Positions 1-8,980 of a stretch of DNA of 64,000 nt are shown piece after piece. Both the position numbers and the translations under genes were made by a program. The notes beneath the pieces were generated by a model, which made no database searches, was not told the origin of the DNA, and was given only the letters and a program-made list of their open reading frames with translations. Each line of letters begins with the position of its first letter. Position 1 is the stretch's first letter. This DNA comes from Paramyrothecium sp. XJ0827 (lineage: Eukaryota; Ascomycota; Sordariomycetes; Hypocreales; Stachybotryaceae): positions 806,001 to 870,000 of the forward strand of contig JAJFPB010000002.1 in the NCBI GenBank assembly GCA_020881915.1, read 5' to 3'.

Positions 1-60
1 GTGCCGCTGCTCCCTTGTAACTAGAGCTATCAGCAGCTAGTTTAGCACAAGCCTCTCAGA

Positions 61-897
61 ATGTCGGCCAGCTCCGGTTTGAAAGGCTTTTGCCCAGTCG
101 AAGTGTGCGGACATAACTATAATGAGCACAGGCGTTACCGGTGCAAGGCGACAACAAAGCAACGCGGCAAACGCATGAAATGCGATCAATGGTGGTACAT
201 CTGTCAGCAGCTCCACGAAGGTAACAAACAACTTGTCTGCCACGTTTGCTTTGACCACCCCGCAGCTGGCCCAGCCGGAACTGAACCAGATGGCGACGTG
301 ACATGGGCTAAGAACGCGTGCGAATATGATCCTTCATGGGGCAAGGACGCACATGAGACAGGCTCCCACAGAGTCGATCAAATTGACGATGATGTGGTTC
401 CGCAAGCGACAGCCGAGCTTGAAATAGCCTTCAGTCAGATGGACCTGGGCGAGGCTCCAGAGGGTGATGCGCCCTCCGAGAGTTCAGATGATCCCTTGTC
501 GCAGGCCACATATGGACAAAGTGCTGGAAAAGGGAAAGCTGTTGAAAAAGTTCTTGAAACTCCCAATTGGGAGCCTGACCCTCTAAGCGAGAAGAACAAG
601 CCGAGCAGCAGCAAGTTAGTTGGGCAGTCAAGCAAGCCGAGCAAGTCGAGCAAGAAGAAGTCGAGCAAGTCGAGCAAGTCAAGCAAGTCGAGCAGGTCAA
701 GCAAGAAGTCGAGCAAGTCGAGCAATACTTGGGTGGAGCTATGGTACGAAGAAGGGGAATATTGCTTTACGAACGAAAAAGACAAAGTGAAAAAGACGGA
801 CCCAAGTCTTTGGGTAGAATTCTGCGACGGGGATGAGACCTTTTGGTACTATACTACCAAAAATGGTGACACCATTTACACAGAGGAGCTCCCTTAG
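61..897 (+). CDS. Hypothetical Cys-rich/Ser-Lys repeat protein
   Basis: A 278-residue open frame starts at ATG 61. The first ~75 residues carry regularly spaced Cys and His (CPVEVCGH, then CDQWWYICQQ, then CHVCFDH), which could form a zinc-ribbon-like fold; that is inference. Residues ~180-225 are a Ser/Lys tract built from SSK units (DNA unit about tcgagcaag, 600-725). The last ~55 residues are ordered and aromatic-rich (WVELWYEEGEYC, then WVEFCDGDETFWYY), which looks like two related halves. I do not recognise a family. The Lys-rich middle suggests nucleic-acid or nuclear association, but nothing proves it. The start is plausible because the Cys pattern begins immediately after it. Confidence 0.55.
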   Translation: MSASSGLKGFCPVEVCGHNYNEHRRYRCKATTKQRGKRMKCDQWWYICQQLHEGNKQLVCHVCFDHPAAGPAGTEPDGDVTWAKNACEYDPSWGKDAHETGSHRVDQIDDDVVPQATAELEIAFSQMDLGEAPEGDAPSESSDDPLSQATYGQSAGKGKAVEKVLETPNWEPDPLSEKNKPSSSKLVGQSSKPSKSSKKKSSKSSKSSKSSRSSKKSSKSSNTWVELWYEEGEYCFTNEKDKVKKTDPSLWVEFCDGDETFWYYTTKNGDTIYTEELP

Positions 898-966
898 TGA
901 GCATGGGGATAGGAGTGTGCGTGATTCAACATCAATACTTTGTCTTTGATTTAAACTAGGTTAAAT

Positions 967-2736
967 TCAACATTTTTCATCTTCATCCGAGACTTGTGAC
1001 ATATTCCCCTCCATGTCATCCCAGATATTTGCCTCAGTATGCGCTTGAACCCAGTGATGGCGATAAATCGCTTTGCCCGATAGTTCCATGTCAGACAAGG
1101 ACCAACGGAAGATATCACTAGTTGCTTGCTGTGAAGCAGTATCTGTCTTGAGTTTCTGTGTTGTCTTGGGTCTCTTGATAGCCTGAGGTGTATATGACTG
1201 AGAAGTTTTGGCAGAGCCGGCACTCAGATCCAAGCCTGGGTCATCGAACTCCTCACCATGAGTCCAAGTCCATTTTTCGTAGGACCATTGATGACGTGGA
1301 CAGCTCAAGTGCCGATGGACGGCCAACTCCGTTTCTGAAACAAACATGGTGCCAAATGGTGGCCAAGGGGAGAATGGCGAGTTGCTGTAGATCAAGTTCC
1401 CATCCTCTTCGCCTGAGCTTTCAAGACGAAGACGCCACACATCTGCCCGGGAGACTCGTCCTTGGTCAATGTAAGGCGTCGATTCGAAAGTGTCCATGAA
1501 TGATTGCTGACATCCCGTCCAAACAGCAACCTCGGGCAAAGGTCTGCAGATGAATGACAACTGGAGGGTCTGAAGATATCTAAGGATTGATTTCCAGACC
1601 TTGGTGTTGCCGCAGGCCAGAAGACCATACCACAAAGGCGCAATCCTGGGGTTTCGTTGTGCGAAAATGTGAGCCACTACATCAAACTTGCCCTCCTGGA
1701 TCAAAGGTTCTAGTTGCTGTTCTATTGGTTGAAGCCAGGCACTGACTAGGTTGCAGTTGATGCCTGGTTCCCAGAAGACGGTCCATAAAGCCGAGGAGAG
1801 AAACAACGGATTCGAACTTAGTGTCATCAAGTATGGAAGTTTTGCCGAAACGTCAGCGAGGTGTGATGTCACCACGGGATCTTGGTCGTCGACCTTGAAA
1901 GCCGACGGCAATGGTAGTTCAACACTGGAACGTGTATGACTATGCAGTGGAAGTGAAAGAGCCGCAGCGAGTGCGAGGGAGCACTGAGCTGCAATATTGT
2001 AAAGCGCTGCAAACCGATGCAGGTACTCGGTCGCTCTGTCACTCGAGGGCGGAACGCATTCGCCAAGGTCGTCGTCATCATCATTCGTGGTAACCACGAA
2101 TCTAATATGGGTCTCAAGTCCCACCATCCAGGGGGGTCTCGCCCCAACAGTCCGCCAACCGGGACCCCGACTGAGCAAGGCCTGCCACCATCGTCGTTCC
2201 TCTGGGGAGGCATCTCCCAAATGAATGTGTCGCAGCTCACCGTGTCGTACTTTCGTCGGCGGGTTCAAGGGTTGGTAGGTGACATCTCTTCCTTGCTTCT
2301 CGAGCAAAGCCACTGAGAGAACGTAGGCCCAACCAAGGAAGAAGAGCGACGTGCCCTCCAATCGGATGTTGGGAAAGCGGAAGATCGGAGAACGTGAGAA
2401 AGTGCAGCAGACTGGGTTGACCTCGGGTTCTTTTAAAGCCCACCACCGAACCGTCGCCCCAACGCGTCGCGAGAGATGACCTTCAGGAGCGGAGGAAATC
2501 AATCGCCACGATGCATAACCTTCCAAAATTCCTTCCGGGCCGACCTTCTGGGGAAAGGCTGGAGTCAAGCATAGGATTTCCGCAAGCCGGACCGAGTCCT
2601 CCCCTATCTCCATCGACAAGGCATGATGGGTCAGACTTTTCCAATGGTAACTGCTCCGAGCGATAATTCCTGATACCTCTTCTGCAGTGGGTTTCACGGA
2701 GTCACCATCATCAGAAGAAGCGATGAAATTTGCCAT
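967..2736 (-). CDS. Fungal hypothetical protein, ~589 aa
   Basis: A long intron-free frame on the minus strand. The frame is open from 2850, but the ATG at 2736 (MANFIASSDDGDS) is the better start, because the 38 residues before it look like translated leader. Trp-rich, with no signal peptide, no membrane run of normal length and no catalytic motif I can name. The C-terminus turns acidic (DEDEKC). It resembles uncharacterised fungal proteins of about 550-650 residues. I cannot give a function. The upstream gene on the other strand begins about 300-400 bp away, so the two may share a promoter region. Confidence 0.6.
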   Translation of the reverse strand: MANFIASSDDGDSVKPTAEEVSGIIARSSYHWKSLTHHALSMEIGEDSVRLAEILCLTPAFPQKVGPEGILEGYASWRLISSAPEGHLSRRVGATVRWWALKEPEVNPVCCTFSRSPIFRFPNIRLEGTSLFFLGWAYVLSVALLEKQGRDVTYQPLNPPTKVRHGELRHIHLGDASPEERRWWQALLSRGPGWRTVGARPPWMVGLETHIRFVVTTNDDDDDLGECVPPSSDRATEYLHRFAALYNIAAQCSLALAAALSLPLHSHTRSSVELPLPSAFKVDDQDPVVTSHLADVSAKLPYLMTLSSNPLFLSSALWTVFWEPGINCNLVSAWLQPIEQQLEPLIQEGKFDVVAHIFAQRNPRIAPLWYGLLACGNTKVWKSILRYLQTLQLSFICRPLPEVAVWTGCQQSFMDTFESTPYIDQGRVSRADVWRLRLESSGEEDGNLIYSNSPFSPWPPFGTMFVSETELAVHRHLSCPRHQWSYEKWTWTHGEEFDDPGLDLSAGSAKTSQSYTPQAIKRPKTTQKLKTDTASQQATSDIFRWSLSDMELSGKAIYRHHWVQAHTEANIWDDMEGNMSQVSDEDEKC

Positions 2737-2955
2737 TGAAATATGTAGCGAGGTTGCTGTCAGTGGTCTGTTGTAAGGATGGAGAGAAGAATGAAGTGAT
2801 GAAATAAAAAGCGAACGGGCGCTGAGGTGAGGGAGCAGTGGGGGGGGCAAGTGGCAAATGGGTGTTTTAGGAAAGCGCTATCGATAAGTGTTTTTGGGGT
2901 GGGTCAAGGGTGCGTAGGCTGCATCTACAAGGTAGACGAATGGAACAGGCGCACC

Positions 2956-2962
2956 TATAAAT
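2956..2962 (+). promoter_or_regulatory. TATA-like element
   Basis: The heptamer TATAAAT lies about 120 bp upstream of the short ATG frame at 3079 and about 175 bp upstream of the F-box-like frame. It is a weak assignment by sequence only. Confidence 0.25.
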
Positions 2963-3131
2963 GCTCGCGTCCCGCAGCCACACACGGGTCGAAGACAGCT
3001 AGCAATAGCCTCAGCTAGAGGACACTCCATAACTTGATATCTGCTTCTAACACAACGAAACGTCCGACTGTGCTCCACATGAGGCTCGTCAGCCTGGTGT
3101 CCTCGCTAACCCTCAACCAAGTCTCGCTCTC

Positions 3132-3853
3132 TTGAAAGGCTCTCCAATTTATTCAATTCCACCAGAGATCATCTCTATGTCGCTGAAGCAACTAGGAGGC
3201 TACGATCTTGTCTGCTGTGCGCAGGTATGCGAGAGGTGGGCTGCCCTGTCGAAGCCTTGCTTGGGAAAGCTGTTCGAACAACTTTTCCCTGACCCTCGAG
3301 CTTCTAGTATCGTGAGATGGGAACGAAAAATGCAAAACATGGCGTGGATGATCGAGGTTGAGCTTGACCTCGAGTTGCGACTAATTGCACGGAAGCCGTC
3401 ATCATCAGAATTAGCCCACATGCGCGTATTTTATTCGGAACCACGAAACCTACAACCGAGATTTCGAGAGGCATTCCACCTGACTAGTGAAGGAGTGATC
3501 GACTATTATGACGGTCTAGTGGTGTGGCAGTTGTCAAGACATATTTTCATTGACGACCTGAGAGCTCTCTGTCATTCGAGGATGGAGTTGCCCCAAGCAT
3601 TTGGGAATTCTACGTCTATCCTCGCTTGAAACCCTCATTGCAAGTGCAATCACAAGGAATAACCTGCCTTCAAAGAGAACCTATGCATGCCACCAGTCTT
3701 TGCAGGATCAATCAATACGGTTTGTACCTCGTCATGTTTGTAATAGGCGACACTGGCTCCTCAGGGCCGACGGTGATGGCCGTTTGTTTCGACACCCATC
3801 GGGGAGAATTTGTTCGAAGAGCATACCACTACGCAGCTATGGCCAGTAGATAG
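3132..3853 (+). pseudogene. F-box-like protein, probably broken
   Basis: The frame from 3132 encodes an F-box-like N-terminus (IYSIPPEIISMSLKQLGGYD, then CCAQVCERWAAL), which in intact proteins binds Skp1 in SCF ubiquitin ligases. Two faults suggest decay. The F-box frame has no ATG before its first conserved residues: the first in-frame ATG is at 3177, inside the F-box, and the upstream codon at 3132 is TTG. The frame also stops at 3629, while a second frame (from about 3580 to 3853, including WEFYVYPRLK) continues with similar composition, as after a 1-base indel. An unrecognised intron could explain either fault, so an intact spliced gene is not excluded. Confidence 0.5.
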
Positions 3854-4167
3854 CCCAGAGAAGGCGTGGGAAGTTCGGTGCTGTCATCTGGATTTAGAAG
3901 CGTAGAGCATGTGCATTCTTTCGGTTCATAGTTACAATTTTCCGTTCCTGTTGTGAGCGGAATCCGCACAGTTGGCGCCTCGCTGGCTTCGTGATTGACA
4001 AAGATAGTATTTGTTGAATAGTGACCATGGGCAGAAGCTCAGACGTGGCAGTGGCCACTCAATTTCGATAGGGCGAAGCATGGAACTACAAGGGTCACAT
4101 AGTCTTAGCATTACTTAAAGGTCATCTCCCCCATCAATTAGGTGCCCATGTATCCAAAGGACCCACT
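3854..4167. other. Intergenic, no feature seen
   Basis: Between the F-box relic and the membrane-protein gene I see no convincing reading frame, RNA or repeat. Confidence 0.5.
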
Positions 4168-4936
4168 ATGGCCGCGCCTCTTTATATAGCAACTGCTTTA
4201 TGCTCTCTTAGCATATTCTTCCTTAGTGTTCCGCTTGTTCGGAGATTGAATTCTCGACTGCCTAGCTTGGGGTCACGATGGTTCTCCCTTCTACTTTTTT
4301 GGACACGAGTGGTTCTTTTTCTGGCCCATACTACTTTGTCAGTAGTGCTGCTCGTTCTAGCTTGGAAGCGGCCCAGGCATTCGTCTAATCAAATACTTGT
4401 CTCCTGGGCTCTATCAGGGGCCACGTTCGCCAATACTGTTCATCAGGTGAGAATCTTTGATGCTAGTGACTACGTCATGTTAAATAACTTAGCATTTGTG
4501 CCATCTGGAGCATGACCATCATCTGCGACGGCATCTTTTGCTACATTCGTTCCTCTTCTTAAGCATTGGAACACTCATTGCTGCTCAATCTGTTACCGAC
4601 CACAACTTGAAGAAGTATTTTCTTGGGTTATGCACCAGCATTCATCGACTTGTCATGCTTATTAACTTGGTCTTTCTTCGACTTTGGAGGCCCATACCCT
4701 ATGAAGCAAGGAGAGCTGATATATGGATGTTCCTCCTTTACGCAAGCCTGCATGTGACTGCGTTTTCGACTTCCATTGTCCGGGAGCTATTACATCTTCA
4801 ACTGGTATGGCAGGATCTACGGCCTGTCATCGGCTTGCTAATTCTTGTTAGTCTTTATTATTGTGTGATGTGGCTGCGAGTGCGCAACTATTTGCAGCGC
4901 AAATCAGGTCGATTGAACCGCCACAAAGTAACATAG
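4168..4936 (+). CDS. Multi-pass membrane protein, 2 exons
   Basis: Exon 1 is 4168-4446. A 46-bp intron (4447 GTGAGA to TTAG 4492) rejoins the frame, and exon 2 runs 4493-4936, giving about 240 residues. Hydrophobic runs near residues 5-22, 38-60, 70-90, 112-130, 140-160, 175-192 and 205-225 predict six or seven membrane helices joined by short loops. The layout resembles fungal seven-helix proteins, but no signature motif lets me name one. An alternative 3' end is possible: another frame stays open to 5055 (ending ATYAHQV) and would be reached through a further intron after about 4840. The exon 1 to exon 2 join is well supported by splice consensus; the terminus is less sure. Confidence 0.55.
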
Positions 4937-5352
4937 TCCCGCAGCCTCCGACCGCGATTGAGCTCCGTTCAGCGCTGTCAGTGGAACAGCTTTTAGAGTC
5001 CGATGATCCAACATCACGAAGCGCGCTTTATGCTACTTACGCCCATCAAGTATAAAACGAAAGGATGCTATATCGGCTGAGGCTGGATATAAAGATATCT
5101 ACGGCCTCGAACCTACCATGCCATGGCAGGTATATTTCTCCAGCCATAGCTCTTTGTGAGGTTTGGGTTGAGTTTGGCAGATAGGGTACAACGCATTTAT
5201 TCCTTTATACTAAAAGTGCCATTGGGCTCTCTCTTGCACATCACAAGAGATATCCGTAGAACATGAAGCATGACCTTGAAATAGAAAAAATACGCATATA
5301 GAGATAAATTCAAGTGCGGCATGTAAGCAGAGCAGAGAATTCCATATCGCTA
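4937..5352. other. Intergenic, convergent 3' ends
   Basis: Probable 3' regions of two convergent genes. It is AT-rich and no further gene is seen. Confidence 0.4.
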
Positions 5353-6828
5353 CTATTTGAAAAGCGAGGGAGCACGCTGTTCCAAAAATTCCTTTTCAGT
5401 GCGGTCCCTCCTCCCACGACAAATGACCTCAAGATAGACGATTTGTGCACGCGAGGCCCATAAACCTCGCTGTCTTTCCATTTGCCGCTCTTGGTAAGCC
5501 TCCCATAGCTCGTCGCAGGTCGGTGTCCAATAAGGGATGCCCCATCTCCAGTCATCTGTAAGGCATCCTTGAAATGGCTTTCTGGAGTCGACCTCATCTG
5601 GTAGGATTGATGCCACGATGGTAAGATACCTCATTACCTCAATGTTCACCGATGCACCTGGGTTATCATCTCGATACCTTTTGACCAAACATATTTCGTG
5701 CCAAGCGAGCACTTCCTCGAAGCAGACCATGCTTTCGTACAGTCTTTCTTGGATATCCGAAAAAAACACCCGTTGAAGCCCCATGATATCATCAAATACG
5801 TCGCTAAGCTGTTTGACTGATAACGTTGCACATTTGTTCCTGCACTCAAGCTCTTTCGTGTAGCCAAAAGAGTCCCAATACATGACCAGTTCCTTTATAA
5901 ATTGACCATTTAGGTAGGACTCTGATTTGGCTATTGAGAGATCGACTAGCCACGGGTCCGGTGGCAGAGGAATGGAATGATCTGGGCTTTGAGCTTCTTT
6001 TGGAGTATTTCTAGCTTTTCGCTTTTCGTCTTCCGGGCCCGGAACAGTCCAGTAGGGCACGTCATCGTGATCCCTCAGCCTTCTGGGGCGGCCCCAGCTC
6101 CAAGCAGTATAGACAGGCTTGAGCCCTGAAGATCGAAGCGGGGGCTTGGAAGCAGCCGAAGAGTCATGATCCTTGGTAGTAGCGGAAGAGATATCGGAGG
6201 AGATATTTTCCTTATTCTCTAGAGAACCGGAGAAGGGAAAAAGTGGAGGGAGATGAGGCTTAGTAGTAGTAGTAGTAGAGGAGATATTATTTTTATCCTC
6301 TAGAGAACCGGAGAAGGGAAAAAGTGGAGGGAGATGAGGCTTAGGAGCAGCAGAGGAGACATTCTCCTTAGTAGCAGAGGAGATATCATCCTTAGCCTTC
6401 GTGAATGCGGGAAAAATGTAGTTGGTATTAGCCCTAGGAGCAGTAGAGGAGACATCATCCTTAGTAGCAGAGGAGATATCATCCTTAGCCTTCGTAAATG
6501 CGGGAAAAATGTAGTTGGTATTAGCCCTAGGAGCAGCAGAGGAGATATTATCCTTATCCTCTAGAGAACCAGAGAAGGGAAAAAGTGGAGGGAGATGAGG
6601 CTTAGTAGTAGTAGTAGTAGAGGAGATATTATTTTTATCCTCTAGAGAACCGGAGAAGGGAAAAAGTGGAGGGAGATGAGGCTTAGGAGCAGCAGAGGAG
6701 ACATTCTCCTTAGTAGAGAAGATATTATCTCTAGCCTTAAGAGCAGCAGTAAAAGGGGAAGGGGAATCCTTAGCAGCAGTGGAGGGGATATCGTCTTTAG
6801 TAGACATTAACGGGTTGGTATTAGCCAT
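5353..6828 (-). CDS. Hypothetical repeat protein, 491 aa
   Basis: A single frame from ATG 6828 with a TATAAAA box about 95 bp upstream. The N-terminal half (about residues 35-215) is made of alternating units. One contains KPHLPPLFPFSGSLE and occurs four times; the other contains RANTNYIFPAFTKAKDD and occurs twice; Ile-Ser-Ser linkers lie between them. At DNA level the block is nested: a stretch of ~160 bp near 6218-6380 recurs nearly unchanged ~340 bp further on, so the duplication is recent. The C-terminal ~240 residues are non-repetitive, Trp-rich and mostly helical in character. I do not recognise a family. Repeat number probably varies between strains. Confidence 0.6.
   Translation of the reverse strand: MANTNPLMSTKDDIPSTAAKDSPSPFTAALKARDNIFSTKENVSSAAPKPHLPPLFPFSGSLEDKNNISSTTTTTKPHLPPLFPFSGSLEDKDNISSAAPRANTNYIFPAFTKAKDDISSATKDDVSSTAPRANTNYIFPAFTKAKDDISSATKENVSSAAPKPHLPPLFPFSGSLEDKNNISSTTTTTKPHLPPLFPFSGSLENKENISSDISSATTKDHDSSAASKPPLRSSGLKPVYTAWSWGRPRRLRDHDDVPYWTVPGPEDEKRKARNTPKEAQSPDHSIPLPPDPWLVDLSIAKSESYLNGQFIKELVMYWDSFGYTKELECRNKCATLSVKQLSDVFDDIMGLQRVFFSDIQERLYESMVCFEEVLAWHEICLVKRYRDDNPGASVNIEVMRYLTIVASILPDEVDSRKPFQGCLTDDWRWGIPYWTPTCDELWEAYQERQMERQRGLWASRAQIVYLEVICRGRRDRTEKEFLEQRAPSLFK
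6190..6725. repeat. Nested coding repeats
   Basis: About 80-bp units beginning near ctctagagaaccggagaagg occur four times, and ~75-bp units twice, arranged as a larger ~340-bp duplication. Near-identity between copies at silent sites indicates recent expansion. All units keep the same reading phase. Confidence 0.8.
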
Positions 6829-6921
6829 GGCTAAATAGATTGGAAAGAATCAAAGTTGATAGGTTCAGGCTGAAGGTGTAATTGCGTGTTAACGATGGAG
6901 CTAAGCAGAGAGGCAATGGCC

Positions 6922-6929
6922 TTTTTATA
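6922..6929 (-). promoter_or_regulatory. TATA box of the repeat-protein gene
   Basis: On the minus strand this reads TATAAAAA, about 95 bp before the ATG at 6828. Confidence 0.4.
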
Positions 6930-7108
6930 CCACGTTGCCTAAATCTAATCCCGCTATACTAAAAATTTGAAACCACAGTGTTTGGCTCCATCCTTCCGCT
7001 CCTCGCCTAGGCTTTTCATTCTGGTTTGCGATTGGCTCTCCAAGCGCTCAAGTCTTTTTTGTGGCTTTAAGCTGCGTTATGTTAGTTCATGTTCCACACC
7101 AGGCTAGT

Positions 7109-7309
7109 CTAGCCTACTATTTGATGCAAGGAGGCACGCAAATTCTCGTTCTCTTGCGTCATTTGAATGTTCAATTCGATTGCTGAGGCTAATTTGACCT
7201 CCATCTTGACCAAGGCTTTTTTGGTTGCAGTAACTGTCGATATGAGGAAGTCCCGGTGCTGTCTGCTATTCTGCTGGGCGCCGCTATCCGGAATACGGTT
7301 GTCTGACAT
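7109..7309 (-). CDS. Small coiled-coil protein, 66 aa
   Basis: A short frame from ATG 7309 to 7109. Residues ~25-64 form a plausible amphipathic coiled coil (hydrophobic heptad positions through KKALVKMEVKLASAIELNI and the following QENENLRASL). A TATAAAA element lies about 40 bp upstream on the same strand (7348-7354), which supports a real small gene. No family recognised; a bZIP-like remnant without its basic region is one alternative. Confidence 0.35.
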   Translation of the reverse strand: MSDNRIPDSGAQQNSRQHRDFLISTVTATKKALVKMEVKLASAIELNIQMTQENENLRASLHQIVG

Positions 7310-7761
7310 TTTCGTCTATGTCTTGGGCTGAATGGAACCCACTGAAATTTTATAGTTTGGCATCACACCCGCGAAGCGCCGAGAAAGTGGAGACCATTCC
7401 GGATCATGATGTCGATTGGCTCCGTGTGTGAGTCACATCTCGGTTGGCGTGTTCCACTTTTCCCGACCCCGCACCGGAGGAGGCCATTCGGATCATGTTG
7501 CAGGGGGCACATCACTGGGCCGAAGCATGTATGACTGCTTCATCACCAACAATGGGAGGCCTCCGGCCAGGGAATCAGCTCTCTGCTTTACCTAGCGTGA
7601 CAGGTGTTGATTGAACCGCCCCTGCTCAAATTTTCCTGAGGTTCTCTCGCATATCAATTGTCAATATATGGGAATGCCCCCGTTTTTCCCCTCATAAGAA
7701 ATTCTGCGTAGCGCTGTTGTGGACCACCTTCAAAGCCTGAAATCAATTCCGAAATCTGAAG
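7310..7761. other. Intergenic between divergent small genes
   Basis: Apart from the TATA-like element at 7348-7354 I see no feature here. Confidence 0.4.
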
Positions 7762-8457
7762 ATGGATGTTAATGCATCATCGGACACTTCGGAAAATTTG
7801 AGATGGATCTTTTTCACCTGCGATCTGGAGAAGCGTATAAGCAGCTCAGACACAACCTCTTCAATTCGCGACTGGCTTGATGAGGCCTGGGAGCAGTTCG
7901 CAGGGCTCTACTCTGACGACGTCAGATTAGAGGATCTCTGCCACATTCTGAACAACATCCTAGGCAAATTGGCAGCCAGATTCTCCCTGGAGGTCTTCAA
8001 ACTCCAATTTCCGCAATTCGAGCACCAAGAGCAAGCATTCTACCCCCCTCTTGCTTCTCCCTTCACCCATCCAAATCCTTGGGAGATCTCAATGGGTATA
8101 TTTCAGGAGCTATCAGCTTGCTATCAGCTCTGCGCTCGATCATCTAGATGTCACCCGTGTGGTGAATGTGGGGCCGTGCCTTGGACATGCTTCGAATCAT
8201 CAAGTGATTCGGGTCTCTTCTCTTACCAACATCGCTTCCTAGCTGTATTTTTCACTGAGTCTCCGAATAGACTCCGACAAAGAATAATCGCAACCTGTAT
8301 TTCCTTCATATCTCTTAGGGGCATAGCCAAGAGGGTACGGAGTGCTCGGTTTCTTGGGAAATTGGAAGAGCTTTTCGCAGTTTCGCTATTGCTGCCTATG
8401 TTAATTGCAGAGTACTTGCATGCGTGGCGATCACTGGACCAAGTTCAGCCCTCTTGA
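7762..8457 (+). CDS. Hypothetical protein, 231 aa
   Basis: An open frame from ATG 7762 encoding a mostly helical protein. A Cys cluster near residues 123-142 (CYQLCARSSRCHPCGECG) could bind zinc. The last ~45 residues are hydrophobic. I recognise no domain. Fungal proteins with a similar helix-rich N-terminus and CxxC cluster are known only as hypotheticals. It ends about 120 bp before the minisatellite. Confidence 0.45.
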   Translation: MDVNASSDTSENLRWIFFTCDLEKRISSSDTTSSIRDWLDEAWEQFAGLYSDDVRLEDLCHILNNILGKLAARFSLEVFKLQFPQFEHQEQAFYPPLASPFTHPNPWEISMGIFQELSACYQLCARSSRCHPCGECGAVPWTCFESSSDSGLFSYQHRFLAVFFTESPNRLRQRIIATCISFISLRGIAKRVRSARFLGKLEELFAVSLLLPMLIAEYLHAWRSLDQVQPS

Positions 8458-8579
8458 TAGAGTATTTACAAATGTCACATCACAGAACACAACCTCGACT
8501 CACTCGATATCCCATAGTACATTCCTCCTGGAACTACACAAAGTCTTTATCTGTTAAGGAATTTATTGGTCAGAATATT

Positions 8580-8884
8580 AAGGGCATGAAGGGCACGAAG
8601 GGCACGAAGGACAAGGGCATGAAGGGCATGAAGGGCATGAAGGGCATGAAGGGCATGAAGGGCATGAAGGGCATGAAGGGCATGAAGGGCATGAAGGGCA
8701 TGAAGGGCATGAAGGGCACGAAGGGCACGAAGGACAAGGGCATGAAGGGCATGAAGGGCATGAAGGGCACGAAGGACAAGGGCATGAAGGGAGGGGCACG
8801 AAGGACAAGGGCATGAAGGGAGGGGCATGAAGGGAGGGGCACGAAGGACAAGGGCATGAAGGGCAAGGGCATAAAGTGCATGAA
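8580..8884. repeat. 9-bp minisatellite (GGGCATGAA)n
   Basis: About 300 bp of tandem 9-mers, chiefly GGGCATGAA with variants GGGCACGAA and GGACAA. The variants recur in a higher-order order: two GGGCACGAA plus a GGACAA block precede runs of GGGCATGAA near 8590 and again near 8715. Because the unit length is a multiple of three and the unit lacks stop codons in four frames, several long artificial frames cross it (Lys-Gly-Met on plus; His-Ala-Leu, Met-Pro-Phe and Cys-Pro-Ser on minus). I treat these as non-coding. Confidence 0.9.
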
Positions 8885-8980
8885 ATGAAGCATAAAGAGA
8901 ATAACGAAAAAGCAAATAAGTTGATTAATAATTTTTTAATAAAAAGATCCAGTCTTAATATTAATAAAAATAGATAAATT

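Noticed and set aside
3079..3135. Signal-peptide-like start MRLVSLVSSLTLNQVSLS
   Set aside because: It ends at once in a stop and no in-frame continuation or splice donor makes a sensible protein.
8547..8915. Long minus-strand frames of HAL, MPF and CPS repeats over the minisatellite
   Set aside because: They are created by a 9-bp unit without stops; no promoter, start context or non-repeat sequence supports a protein.
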